The notes under the pieces are model-generated. The model worked only from the letters and a program-made list of their open reading frames with translations, ran no database searches and was not told where the DNA came from. Shown in pieces: positions 40,128-48,950 of a stretch of DNA of 64,000 nucleotides (position 1 is its first letter; each line of letters begins with the position of its first letter). Made by a program: the position numbers and the translations under genes. Origin of the DNA: Microtetraspora glauca (lineage in GTDB: Bacteria; Actinomycetota; Actinomycetes; Streptosporangiales; Streptosporangiaceae); assembly GCA_001570385.1 (NCBI GenBank), contig BBYL01000009.1:186001-250000 (forward strand). Reading direction: 5' to 3'.

Positions 40128-41086
40128 CCCGGTCCTCCCAGAGCAGGGGACGCGGCGTCCCGCAGCAGCAGTCGCGGGGCGCCGCCGCCGTCGGCGGGTA
40201 CGGACCACACGTCGCCCTGCCTGCCGTACATGACGGTGCGCTCGTCCAGCCAGGCGGCCTGGTCGTCGACGCTCTCCCGCTCGGCGAGCGGCGTCTCCCT
40301 CATGGTCGCCAGGTCCAGCGCGTACAGCCGCCACGGCCGGGCGGACGCCTCGGGCGCGACCCGCTTCTTGAACACCAGGCGGGTCCCGTCCGGGGACAAC
40401 GACGGGCACTCGGCGTTCTCCCGCAGCGTCCGCGCCTCCCATCTGCCGTAGTCGCCCTCGACCAGGTACGTCCTGCCGCGCGTCGAGACGGTCGCGTAGA
40501 AGCGGTTGTCGTCGGCGGCGAAGGTGACGCCCCAGTAGTTCACGTCGGCGGAGCGATACCGCTTCCCGTCGATGTAGAGCTGGATGTTCTCCATGTTCGG
40601 TACGGCGTAGCCGGTCCGGGTGTCCAGGATGCCGGTCCAGGTGGAGAACCCGCCCCGGTTGTAGGAGTCTCCTGTGACGAAGACGGTCCACGAGACCATG
40701 CGCCCGCTGGCCGACACCCGGGCCCGGTTCGGGATCCCGGCGGACTGGACCCGCGTCACCTCCTTCATCGTCCGGTCCACGACCACCGCGTACGTGCTGG
40801 GGACCGGGCCGGGCCGGACGACGACGCACACGCCCGTGCCCGCCGCCGCGTAGAACCGCTGGCAGGTGAGCCCGCTCACCGTCACGGGGGCGGCCGGGTC
40901 ACCCAGCGGAGCGGAGGCCACCCGCCCGTTCCGTACGAACAGCACCCGGCCGCTCGCGGCCAGGTCCACGGCCCGTCCCGGTCCGGCGTCGCGCCTGGTG
41001 GCGGCCGCCGCGTACGCGACCGCGATCCCGGCCAGCGCGACGACGGCCGCGAGCAGGACCAGCGCCCGTCCCCTACCTCGCACCAC
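40091..41086 (-). CDS. Membrane-anchored PD40/TolB-like beta-propeller protein
   Basis: 331 residues from GTG 41086, preceded by AAGGAG. One N-terminal membrane span (RALVLLAAVVALAGIAVAYA) works as anchor or uncleaved signal. The rest is beta-rich with a PD40-like repeat, CPSLSPDGTRLVFKK, and DQAAWLDERTVMYGRQGDVW. Such propellers bind partners or peptides at the cell surface. It overlaps the MFS gene by 14 bases and is the last gene of the minus operon that starts at 44134. Exact family is not certain. Confidence 0.7.
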   Translation of the reverse strand: MVRGRGRALVLLAAVVALAGIAVAYAAAATRRDAGPGRAVDLAASGRVLFVRNGRVASAPLGDPAAPVTVSGLTCQRFYAAAGTGVCVVVRPGPVPSTYAVVVDRTMKEVTRVQSAGIPNRARVSASGRMVSWTVFVTGDSYNRGGFSTWTGILDTRTGYAVPNMENIQLYIDGKRYRSADVNYWGVTFAADDNRFYATVSTRGRTYLVEGDYGRWEARTLRENAECPSLSPDGTRLVFKKRVAPEASARPWRLYALDLATMRETPLAERESVDDQAAWLDERTVMYGRQGDVWSVPADGGGAPRLLLRDAASPALGGPGHTGAAASMSAR

Positions 41087-42329
41087 GCTCTCCTTCCGGC
41101 ACGACTCTCGGCACGACTCTCGGCTCGGCTCCCGGCTCGACTCTTCGAAGGACGAACCAGGAGGCGACGGCGCAGACGGCCACCCCGCCTCCCATCACGG
41201 CCAGCCCCGGCTCGGCTCCCGCGGCGGTCCACAGGGCACCGAACAGGACCGACGACAGCAGCCGCCCGACGGCCTGACCGGTCTGCACCATTGCCAGGCC
41301 GCTCGTCCGCAGATGAGCGGGAACGAGCGGACCCGCGGCCGCCATCAGGACCCCGTCGGTCGCCGCGTAGAACACCCCGAGCGCCACCAGCGCCACCGCC
41401 AGGAGCCAGCCCCCGGCCGACGGGAGCGCCAGGAGCCCGTACAAAACGACCAGTACGGCATGGCCGCCGAGGAACACCGCGAACCGGCCCGCCCGGTCGG
41501 CCAGCCTCCCGAACGGCACGGCCAGCAGCAGGTACGCGGCCGCCGTGCCGAGCGGGAGCAGCGGGAACAGCTCGGGCGAGAGGGCCAGGCGTTTCTGCAG
41601 CAGCAGATAGACGAACGCGTCGCTGACCGTCACCAGCCCGAGCGCGGCCGCGACGGCGCACAACTGAAGCAGCGGCGTGTCGCGCGGCACCCGCCGCACG
41701 GAGACCCGGTCATCGGCGAGGAGGGGCTCGCGCCGGTCCCGCACGTACAGGACCATCAACAGGACGCCGGCCACCGCCACGCAGAAGCTGGTCACGAACA
41801 CGGCGTCGTACGCGCCTCCGGTGGCCGCCAGCAGCCCGAACGCGACCAGCGGCCCGAGGAAGGCGCCCGCGGTGTCCATCGCGCGATGGACACCGAACGC
41901 CTGCCCGAGCGCCCCCGGCGACGCGCTCAGGGAGATGAGCGCGTCGCGCGGGCCGGTACGCAGTCCCTTGCCGGCGCGGTCGGCCGCCACCACCGCTCCC
42001 AGGGCGGCGACCGACCCTCCGGCGGCGAGCAGGCCGACCCGGCACACCGCCGACAGCGCGTACCCCAGGACCGCGACCAGTTTGCGCCGCTGCCACCGGT
42101 CGGCCGCGTGCGCCCCGGCCAGCCGGACCAGGGCGGTCACGCCGAAGTACAGCCCGTCGATCACGCCGAACGCCAGCGGGCTGAGCCCGAGGGACAGCAC
42201 CAGATACATCGGCAGGACGGCGGTGACCATCTCCGAGGAGACGTCGGTCACCATGCTGACCGCGCCGAGCGCCAGGACGTTGGCGGGCACCGACGCCAGC
42301 CGGGGCCACCGGGTCGCCGAGACGTACAT
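41073..42329 (-). CDS. MFS transporter
   Basis: 418 residues, twelve membrane segments. The first span includes LALGAVSMVTDVSSEMVTAV, then FGVIDGLYFGVTALVRLAGA and ADRWQRRKLVAVLGYALSAV, and FGVHRAMDTAGAFLGPL. This D-x-S-S-E-M and H-R-x-M-D-T-x-G-x-x-x-G-P pattern marks a distinct MFS subgroup found beside secreted enzymes. Its ATG overlaps the phosphoesterase stop (TGATG), and its end overlaps the PD40-like gene. The set probably handles the product of the secreted enzyme or the secreted enzyme's substrate. Confidence 0.88.
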   Translation of the reverse strand: MYVSATRWPRLASVPANVLALGAVSMVTDVSSEMVTAVLPMYLVLSLGLSPLAFGVIDGLYFGVTALVRLAGAHAADRWQRRKLVAVLGYALSAVCRVGLLAAGGSVAALGAVVAADRAGKGLRTGPRDALISLSASPGALGQAFGVHRAMDTAGAFLGPLVAFGLLAATGGAYDAVFVTSFCVAVAGVLLMVLYVRDRREPLLADDRVSVRRVPRDTPLLQLCAVAAALGLVTVSDAFVYLLLQKRLALSPELFPLLPLGTAAAYLLLAVPFGRLADRAGRFAVFLGGHAVLVVLYGLLALPSAGGWLLAVALVALGVFYAATDGVLMAAAGPLVPAHLRTSGLAMVQTGQAVGRLLSSVLFGALWTAAGAEPGLAVMGGGVAVCAVASWFVLRRVEPGAEPRVVPRVVPEGERGAR

Positions 42330-44134
42330 CAGTGGCAGGTGTAGGTCGGGCTGGAGTCCTTCACCTTGCCGTCGGTGCCGATCAGCTGCCAGGAGTAGGT
42401 GCTGTCGGTGAACGCCAGCTTGACAACGCCGTACGTGCCGCTGAGCCGGAACTGGCTGTTGGGCTGGACGTTCTCGATCGTGTACGGGTCCGCGCCGCCC
42501 ATGCCGCCCAGCAGCTCGACCAGCCCGTTCGCGTCGGCCTGGCCCGAGGGGTTCTGCGGGGCGAACCGCTCGTAGTGGTGGTCGTGCCCGTTGAGCACGA
42601 GATCGGCCTTGGCGTCGTACAGGATCTGCCAGACGGGCCGGCTGACCGGGTCGTTGCCGTGCTCTCCGGAGCTGAACAGCGGGTGGTGCCAGTACGCGGC
42701 GACGCAGCCCTTGGTGGTGGCGGCGAGGTCGGCCTTGAGCCAGTTGATCTGCGCCGTCTGGTCGAAGATGTTGGAGTCGAGGGCGATGAAGTGCCAGTTG
42801 CCCCGGTCGAAGCTGTACCAGCTCTTGCCGTTCGGGAACGCGATCGCACCGAAGTAGGACTTGTAGCCCGCCTCGAACCCGGCCGGGTCGTAGCTCTCGT
42901 GGTTGCCCGCCGAGGGATGGGTCTTGTCCTTGAACTTGCCCCAGGTGGTGGCGTAGTACTTCCGGAAGTCGTCGATGGTGCCGTCGTCGTACTGGTTGTC
43001 ACCCATCGTGACGACGAACTCCGGGTTGATCGCCTGAACCTGGGCCGCCGTCTTGGGGTGGGCGCAGGAGCTGGAGCTCGCGGTGCACTGGGCGGCGATG
43101 TCGCCCGCCGCGACCACGGTGAACGCGCCGCCCTGGGTCGGCGAGGACGAGGGGGACGGCGAGGGGGAGGCGGTCCCGCCCGGGGTGACGGTCAGCTTGT
43201 CGAGGTTCGGGCCGTCGACGGTGTTCGCCGCGGTGGCCCGGACCTTGCTCGTGCCCGACGGCAGGGCGGCGACGACGTCGACGGTCGTCCAGGTGTCCCA
43301 GCCGCCCGTCGCCGGGAAGGCCGGGCGGGCCACGACCGCGCCGTTGACGGCGATGTCCACGGGCCGGTCGGTGGTCTTGCCGTTGGCGTACCGCAAGGAC
43401 AGCGTCGCGTTGCCCGCGGCGGCGGCGTTGACCGTCCACTCGACGTACCCGCCGGTGACGGCTGCGTAGTCGACGAACCCGGTACCGGTGTACCCGGTGT
43501 GGTTGGTGGCCACGGCCGCCTGCGACAGCGTGGCGTCCTCCGCCTGGTAGTCCACCGGTCCGGCGGTCGGCGTGACGCTGGGCGACGGGCTCGGGGTGGA
43601 GCCCGCCTCGCCGTACACCTGGACCTCATACAGCGAGTAGCCGTAGGAAGTGCCGCGCGCCGTGCCCAGTACCCGGACGTAGCGGCCGGTTCCGGACAGG
43701 CCGGCCCGGTCGTCGGTGCCGCCGTCGCCCTGGCTGGTCGTGTGGATCGTGGTCCAGCTCGCGCCGTCGGCGGAGGTCTGCACCTGGTACGCGGCCGCGT
43801 AGGCGGCCTCCCAGTACAGCTTGACCCGGGAGATCGCGTACGTGGCGCCGAGGTCGATGGTGAGCCACTCGGGGTCGTGGCCTTCGGCCGAGGCCCACCG
43901 GGTGGAGGTGGTGTCGCCGTCGACCGCGTACGCAGCCGCGTATGAGGAGGACTCGGTCGACGACGCGGTGGCGGGCTTGCCCTGGGACAGCAGGGTCTCG
44001 GCGGCGTTCGCGCGCTCGGCGGCCACGAACAGGCCGGCGAGCAGGGCCAGGGCCGCGGCGAGCACGCCGTACCGGCTGCGGAATCCCGGCCGCGGCCGAG
44101 GCCGGGAGAGAGGTGGGGGGAGGGGCAGGGACAT
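42329..44134 (-). CDS. Secreted metallophosphoesterase with discoidin and carbohydrate-binding modules
   Basis: 601 residues. Signal peptide (about 1-45), then an F5/8-type C (discoidin) domain at about 47-178 (PATASSTESSSYAAAYAVDG to YSLYEVQVYGE). After a PSPSPS linker comes a CBM6/35-like domain at about 194-318 (DYQAEDATLSQAAVATNHTG), a second Pro/Ser linker, and a calcineurin-like phosphoesterase domain at about 337-600. Metal motifs: GD at 344, GDNQYDDGT at 378, GNHES at 410, HH at 483 and GHDHHYER at 516. ATG 44134 follows AGGAG. It probably dephosphorylates an extracellular polymer- or glycan-linked substrate. First gene of a three-gene operon. Confidence 0.92.
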   Translation of the reverse strand: MSLPLPPPLSRPRPRPGFRSRYGVLAAALALLAGLFVAAERANAAETLLSQGKPATASSTESSSYAAAYAVDGDTTSTRWASAEGHDPEWLTIDLGATYAISRVKLYWEAAYAAAYQVQTSADGASWTTIHTTSQGDGGTDDRAGLSGTGRYVRVLGTARGTSYGYSLYEVQVYGEAGSTPSPSPSVTPTAGPVDYQAEDATLSQAAVATNHTGYTGTGFVDYAAVTGGYVEWTVNAAAAGNATLSLRYANGKTTDRPVDIAVNGAVVARPAFPATGGWDTWTTVDVVAALPSGTSKVRATAANTVDGPNLDKLTVTPGGTASPSPSPSSSPTQGGAFTVVAAGDIAAQCTASSSSCAHPKTAAQVQAINPEFVVTMGDNQYDDGTIDDFRKYYATTWGKFKDKTHPSAGNHESYDPAGFEAGYKSYFGAIAFPNGKSWYSFDRGNWHFIALDSNIFDQTAQINWLKADLAATTKGCVAAYWHHPLFSSGEHGNDPVSRPVWQILYDAKADLVLNGHDHHYERFAPQNPSGQADANGLVELLGGMGGADPYTIENVQPNSQFRLSGTYGVVKLAFTDSTYSWQLIGTDGKVKDSSPTYTCH

Positions 44135-44685
44135 GGCTGTCTCCTGGGGGGTGAGCGACCATGGCGGAACCATGCTGAAGGACCACGGGGCGTGTCCCGG
44201 GCCGAGGCCCTGTGGCGGGAACGTCCCGGACGGCCGGGGCAGATCTTTCCTGAGCGCGTCACGTTCTCCGGAACGTCCGGGAACGCCGCGCCAAGCCGCT
44301 TACCCGGCATCGTGGCAAGGCGCACGAGCCGATGTCAAGAACGTTAGGAAGCTTTCCTAACGTTCATCTCGCGGACCTTGCCGCCTCGGGAGCGGGAACC
44401 TGCCGCGCGCCTTCGATGCCGTGGCCGGCACCGGCGCGGTGCGCGCACCGGTTGCCTCCACGGCCCGGTAAAGCGCTGAGGACGGGGTGTTGGTGTAATC
44501 GGTCGGGGGTCAGGGGTATCGCCACCAAAGTGGTCGGGCGGATGCCCATCGCGATGGCCGCGTGCCCGGCCTATGCCCGGTCTATGGGGACATGCGGCGA
44601 GGCGGGCGGCCCCGTCCGCCCGGGTTCCGTCAACACCGCCGTCAACACCGCCATTAACAGGGGCATCGACACGGGGGTCCGCACG
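44135..44685. other. 550-base intergenic region between divergent genes
   Basis: No gene is supported here. It holds the 27-base palindrome at 44339-44365 and, nearer the hydrolase, two tandem copies of GTCAACACCGCC (44629-44652). The open frame on the plus strand from 44332 is only an extension of the hydrolase frame without a ribosome-binding site. Confidence 0.6.
44339..44365. promoter_or_regulatory. Perfect 27-bp palindrome (12-bp arms)
   Basis: GAACGTTAGGAA (44339-44350), spacer GCT, TTCCTAACGTTC (44354-44365). It lies 205 bases upstream of the phosphoesterase start and 320 bases upstream of the hydrolase start. The TTAGGAA/TTCCTAA core resembles sites I associate with sugar-responsive repressors near secreted carbohydrate-active genes, but no such repressor gene is in the window. 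Confidence 0.7.
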
Positions 44686-45513
44686 ATGAGTTTCGTCACC
44701 ACGCGCGACGGCAACGAGATCTTCTACAAGGACTGGGGCGGGGGCCGGCCGGTGCTGTTCATTCACGGTTGGCCGCTGAACGCCGACGCATGGGAAGACC
44801 AGATGATGTGCGTCGCCGCCAACGGCTTCCGCGGAATCGCCCACGACCGCCGTGGCCATGGCCGCTCCACCCAGCCGTGGGACGGCTATGACTTCGACAC
44901 CTTCGCCGACGACCTCCATGACCTGATCGAGCATCTTGATCTGCGGGACGTCTCCCTGGTCGCCCATTCGATGGGCGGCGGCGAGCTGGCGCGCTACATC
45001 GGCCGTCACGGCACAGGCCGCGTCAGCAAGGCCGTGCTGCTGTCGGCGATCCCGCCACTGATGATCCAGACCGAGGCCAATCCCGAGGGCGTACCCGCGG
45101 AGGTGTTCGACCGCATCCGCGCCGGCATCCTGGCCGAGCGCTCGCAGTTCTGGAAGGACGCGGCGGAGGGGTTCTTCAGCGCCAACCGTCCAGGCAACAA
45201 GGTCACTCAGGGCAACAAGGACGCTTTCTGGTTCATGGCCATGCACGAGAGCATCAAGGCGGGCGTGGACTGTGTGGGGGCGTTCGCCGAGACCGATTTC
45301 ACCGAGGACCTGAAGGAGTTCGACGTCCCCACGCTGGTCGTCCACGGTGACGACGACCAGATCGTGCCCATCGACGCCACCGGCCGTAAATCCGCCAAGA
45401 TCATCCCCGGCGCCACCTTCAAGGTCTACGAGGGCGGCTCCCACGGCATCGCCATGGTCCCCGGCGACAAGGAGAAGTTCAACCAGGACCTGCTCGCCTT
45501 CCTCAAGAGCTGA
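44686..45513 (+). CDS. Alpha/beta hydrolase (non-haem chloroperoxidase-like)
   Basis: 275 residues: [52 protein letters not shown], then the elbow [12 protein letters not shown]. The catalytic Asp is in HGDDDQIVP and the His in GGSHGIAM. This is the cofactor-free haloperoxidase/esterase branch. ATG 44686 follows a GGGGG stretch; a long upstream extension to 44332 is not credible. It stands alone between the palindrome region and a convergent lipase-like gene. Confidence 0.9.
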   Translation: MSFVTTRDGNEIFYKDWGGGRPVLFIHGWPLNADAWEDQMMCVAANGFRGIAHDRRGHGRSTQPWDGYDFDTFADDLHDLIEHLDLRDVSLVAHSMGGGELARYIGRHGTGRVSKAVLLSAIPPLMIQTEANPEGVPAEVFDRIRAGILAERSQFWKDAAEGFFSANRPGNKVTQGNKDAFWFMAMHESIKAGVDCVGAFAETDFTEDLKEFDVPTLVVHGDDDQIVPIDATGRKSAKIIPGATFKVYEGGSHGIAMVPGDKEKFNQDLLAFLKS

Positions 45514-45542
45514 TCACCCTTTCAGATCGGGGCGTGGGCGGG

Positions 45543-46775
45543 TCAGGGGATGAGGGAGACGTCGGCGTATCGGGCGTCGGGGGCGTCGAAGAGCCGGGTC
45601 GGCTTCTTGTTCAGGTGCAGGTCGAAGAAGGCCGCGACGTACGCACGCTGGGCGGACACGGACCGGCCGGGGTCGATCGTGCCGACGAAGTCGGCGGCGG
45701 GCACCTTCGGCAGCACCGCTGCGATCCGCGGCAGCATCACCTGCAGGTCGGTGAACGAGCCGTGCGCCGCGCCCGCGAAGCGCAGCTCCCGCTTCCAGCC
45801 GGTCGAGCCGTGCCAGAAGGACTTCCAGCTCGGTTCGCTCGACCGGGTGTGCGCCTCGGCTGCGATCTGCAGGAACGGCTTGGCGACGCCGGTCTTCGCC
45901 ACCGGGCCGACGTAGCCGCCGTCGAGGTTGACCCCCGAGGTCACACGGCGGTCGTCGTGGACGAGCTGCGCGGCCACCGACCCGCCGAGGGACTGGCCGA
46001 GCGCTCCCACCCGGGACATGTCCGGGGCGCCGCGCAGCCCGGCGGGCAACCGACCGGCCTCCTCGCCGAGGCCGTGGCCGCGTCCCAGTGCGGCGAGCCG
46101 GTCGAGGACGAACCGCATGTCCGCGAGGCGGGCCCGTGAATGCTGCGCGAGCAGCTTGGCGATGACGCGCGGAGTCAGCTTCTTCGGCAGGGGCACGGCT
46201 CGCACGACCCGCCCTCCGGGGAACTCCACCTGGTCGGCCTCGTAGGTGTGGTCCACGGTGACGACGAGGTAGCCGCGGGAGGCCAGGTCCTGCACCAGGG
46301 TGGTGCCGAGGGTGCGCGGGCCTCCGTCCCCGGGGCCGAAGAGCACGACCGGCAGACGCCCCGCCCGGCGGTCCACCGGCGCGCCGACGCGGGCGTGGGT
46401 AGGGGTGGCGGCCCAGTCCACCGTGCCCGCCGCGATGCCCATGGGCGGCGCGGAGTGGCGGTCCCAGTCGGCGGCGGCCAGCGGCGCCATCTGGGGGGCG
46501 ACAGGCAGGGAACGGCCGGTGTCCTTCGCCGGGTACCACAGGCTGACCATCAACTCCCGGTAGGGCTTCGACCTCACAAGGGGGTCGGGGCGCGACCGGT
46601 CCACCAGGCGCACCGCGAGGGTGCCCACGAGGTACGGCCCGGCCGGCGCGGGCAGGGTCATCGTGACACGGTGCGCGGCCGGCGCCTGATGGGCCGGGGC
46701 GGCGGGAGTGGCGCTTGCGATGGTCGCGGCCAGCGTCAGCCCGGCGATGCCTGCGGCGTTCGTGATGAAGGGCAT
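45543..46775 (-). CDS. Secreted alpha/beta hydrolase (PAF-acetylhydrolase/lipase-like)
   Basis: 410 residues from ATG 46775, with GGAG seven bases upstream. Signal peptide GIAGLTLAATIASATPAAPA. The core has LPVVLFGPGDGG as oxyanion region, HTYEADQVEFPGG, and nucleophile elbow GQSLGGSVAAQL. The catalytic Asp is likely in NLDGGYVG and the His in AGAAHGSFTD. This matches secreted PAF-AH-like lipases or cutinase relatives of actinomycetes. It is convergent with the preceding hydrolase and divergent from the histidine kinase. Confidence 0.88.
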   Translation of the reverse strand: MPFITNAAGIAGLTLAATIASATPAAPAHQAPAAHRVTMTLPAPAGPYLVGTLAVRLVDRSRPDPLVRSKPYRELMVSLWYPAKDTGRSLPVAPQMAPLAAADWDRHSAPPMGIAAGTVDWAATPTHARVGAPVDRRAGRLPVVLFGPGDGGPRTLGTTLVQDLASRGYLVVTVDHTYEADQVEFPGGRVVRAVPLPKKLTPRVIAKLLAQHSRARLADMRFVLDRLAALGRGHGLGEEAGRLPAGLRGAPDMSRVGALGQSLGGSVAAQLVHDDRRVTSGVNLDGGYVGPVAKTGVAKPFLQIAAEAHTRSSEPSWKSFWHGSTGWKRELRFAGAAHGSFTDLQVMLPRIAAVLPKVPAADFVGTIDPGRSVSAQRAYVAAFFDLHLNKKPTRLFDAPDARYADVSLIP

Positions 46776-46930
46776 GTGAGGCTCCTTACGAGATGCGTCC
46801 CACGAGGCTGGCAGTGGGGCGCCGGCGCGGGCTAGCGGCATACGGCTGATCCACGGCTACGACTTCCGGCTGACATGCCCGGATCTTCATCCTGAAGGAG
46901 GATGGGGAGCGAACCCGCAGGACAATTAGG

Positions 46931-48130
46931 GTGAGCGGCATGAAGAGAGGCGATCGTCCCGTGGCCTGCCTCGCAGCACTCACGCGATGGTCGTCCGTTC
47001 CCGCCGACGCGCTGCTGGCGGCTGTGATCTTCCTTGCCACGCTCGGGCCGGGCCAGGTGCTGGCCCAGGATGAGCCGGGTCCGATGCTGCTGCAGGTGGC
47101 CCTGGTGACGCCCCTGGCGTGGCGGCGGCGCGCGCCGCTGACGGCGTTCAGCGCGATCGCCGCGGCGGCCGCGATCCAATGGGTCGCCGACGTGCAACTT
47201 CCCGCCGACGCCGCGCTGCTGGTCGCTCTCTGCACGGTCGGCTCGCGCTGCACCTGGCGGCAGACACTGGCGGCCGGGCTCACGCTGGAGGCCGGGGTGT
47301 TGCTGGCCGCGGCGCGGTGGGCGCCGCCCGGCCAGTTCCCGTTCACGGCGGCCGCGCTGACCGCGATGGCCGTCGCCGCCCTCACCACGGGCCTGTGGAT
47401 GCGCTCCCGGCGGGCGTACGTCACGTCGTTGGAGCATGACCGTGAGCAGCGGGCGCGGCTCGCCGTTGCCGAGGAACGCGCCCGGATGACCCGCGACCTG
47501 CACGACATCGTCACCCACAACCTGTCGGTCATGGTGGCACTGGCCGACAGCGCGGCGTACGTACGGCACCGCGCGCCGGACCGGGCGGCCGCCGCCGTGG
47601 AGCAGATCGCGGACACCGGACGGCAGGCCCTCGCCGACATGCGACGCGCCCTCGGTGCCGGCGAGCACGGCCAGCACGGCGAGTCCGGCGAGTCCGGCGA
47701 GTCCGGCGAACCGCTCCATCCGGCGCCCGGCATCGCCGAACTCGGCCCTCTCGCCGAGAGGATGCGCGCGGCCGGGCTGCCGACCCGACTGGAGGTGGCC
47801 GGTGACCCCGCGGCGATCTCCGCCGCCGCCCAGCTCACCGTCTACCGGCTGGCCCAGGAGGCCCTGACCAACACGCTCAGGCACGCACCCGGCGCGGCGG
47901 CCGAGGTCCGGGTCCACCTGACGCCGCGATGCGCCGCCGTGGAGGTCACCGACGACGGTCACGCCGGGCGGGCGCCGGCAGACGCACCCGGGCGAGGCCT
48001 GTCCGGCATGCGCGAGCGCGTCGCCGCCTACGACGGAACCCTCCATGCCGGGCCACGACGCGGCGGGGGCTGGCGGGTGGCGGCACGCCTCGACCTCGGC
48101 GCGGACCTGGCGGGCAAGGGCTCCGTGTGA
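46931..48130 (+). CDS. NarL-family sensor histidine kinase
   Basis: 399 residues. About four membrane helices in residues 25-160, then a HisKA_3 domain with the phosphorylated His191 in ARMTRDLHDIVTHNLSVMVA, and a HATPase domain (AQEALTNTLRHAPGAAAEVR, GRGLSGMRERVAAYDGTL). A short Gly-Glu-Ser repeat (GESGESGESGE, 9-base DNA repeats near 47690) interrupts the region between them. GTG 46931 or ATG 46940 may be the start. It overlaps its response regulator, so they are one unit. The stimulus is unknown. Confidence 0.92.
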   Translation: MSGMKRGDRPVACLAALTRWSSVPADALLAAVIFLATLGPGQVLAQDEPGPMLLQVALVTPLAWRRRAPLTAFSAIAAAAAIQWVADVQLPADAALLVALCTVGSRCTWRQTLAAGLTLEAGVLLAAARWAPPGQFPFTAAALTAMAVAALTTGLWMRSRRAYVTSLEHDREQRARLAVAEERARMTRDLHDIVTHNLSVMVALADSAAYVRHRAPDRAAAAVEQIADTGRQALADMRRALGAGEHGQHGESGESGESGEPLHPAPGIAELGPLAERMRAAGLPTRLEVAGDPAAISAAAQLTVYRLAQEALTNTLRHAPGAAAEVRVHLTPRCAAVEVTDDGHAGRAPADAPGRGLSGMRERVAAYDGTLHAGPRRGGGWRVAARLDLGADLAGKGSV

Positions 48131-48801
48131 TGATCCGGCTACTGATCGCCGACGATGAGTCGTTGCTGCGCATGGCGTTTCGCATGGTGTTCGAGGCCGA
48201 GCCGGACATGGAGGTGGCCGGCGAGGCGGCCGACGGCGATGAAGCCGCCCGGATGGCCCGGCTGCTGCGCCCCGATGTCGTGCTGATGGACGTACGTATG
48301 CCCGGCATCGACGGGATCGAGGCCACCCGCAGGATCGTCATGGACTCCCCGCGCTCACGCGTGCTCATCCTGACCACCTTCGACCTGGACGAGTACGCCT
48401 TCGCCGGGCTGAAGGCCGGAGCCTCGGGCTTCCTGCCGAAGAACACACGGCCCGAGGAGCTGCTGACCGCGATCCGCAACGTGGCGGCGGGTGACGCCGC
48501 GGTTTCCCCACGGATCACCCGGCGCCTGCTGGAGAGGTTCGCCCCGCAGCTCATGCCCGGCGCTCCCGGGCGGGACGAGCGGCTGGGACAGCTCACCTCC
48601 CGCGAACACGAGGTGCTGGTCCAGGTGGCGCGCGGGCTGTCCAACGCCGAGGTCGCCACGGCGATGCACCTGGCCGAGGCCACCGTGAAGTCGCACCTCA
48701 GCCGGGTCCTGCTGAAGCTGGGGCTCCGGGACCGCGCACAGGTCGTGGTCTTCGCCTACGAGAGCGGTCTCATCCGCCCTGCGACACCCCACGATGCCTG
48801 A
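48130..48801 (+). CDS. NarL/LuxR-type response regulator
   Basis: 223 residues. Receiver domain with the phosphoacceptor Asp54 (VVLMDVRMPGIDG), Thr83 and Lys104 (GFLPKNTRPEELL). C-terminal LuxR HTH: LTSREHEVLVQVARGLSNAE then VATAMHLAEATVKSHLSRVL. ATG 48130 overlaps the kinase stop (TGATG). It should act on a promoter nearby; the divergent secreted hydrolase at 46775 is a plausible target. Confidence 0.93.
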   Translation: MIRLLIADDESLLRMAFRMVFEAEPDMEVAGEAADGDEAARMARLLRPDVVLMDVRMPGIDGIEATRRIVMDSPRSRVLILTTFDLDEYAFAGLKAGASGFLPKNTRPEELLTAIRNVAAGDAAVSPRITRRLLERFAPQLMPGAPGRDERLGQLTSREHEVLVQVARGLSNAEVATAMHLAEATVKSHLSRVLLKLGLRDRAQVVVFAYESGLIRPATPHDA

Positions 48802-48950
48802 AACAGGCGAACGAGCGGGAAGTGTGGACTGCCGACTCGGGGTCGCCGTAGTGCTCAGGAGAATCGGGCGGATATGGCCCTGACCCTGACCTGGTGTTTC
48901 CCCCATCCTGTGGCAGCCGACAGGAGCCGGAGGCCGCCGAAGCGCGCCGG

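Noticed and set aside
44344..45444. Long minus-strand frame opposite the chloroperoxidase-like hydrolase
   Set aside because: The plus-strand product has the complete hydrolase triad; the minus frame has no motif and unusual Gly/Asp/Val composition.
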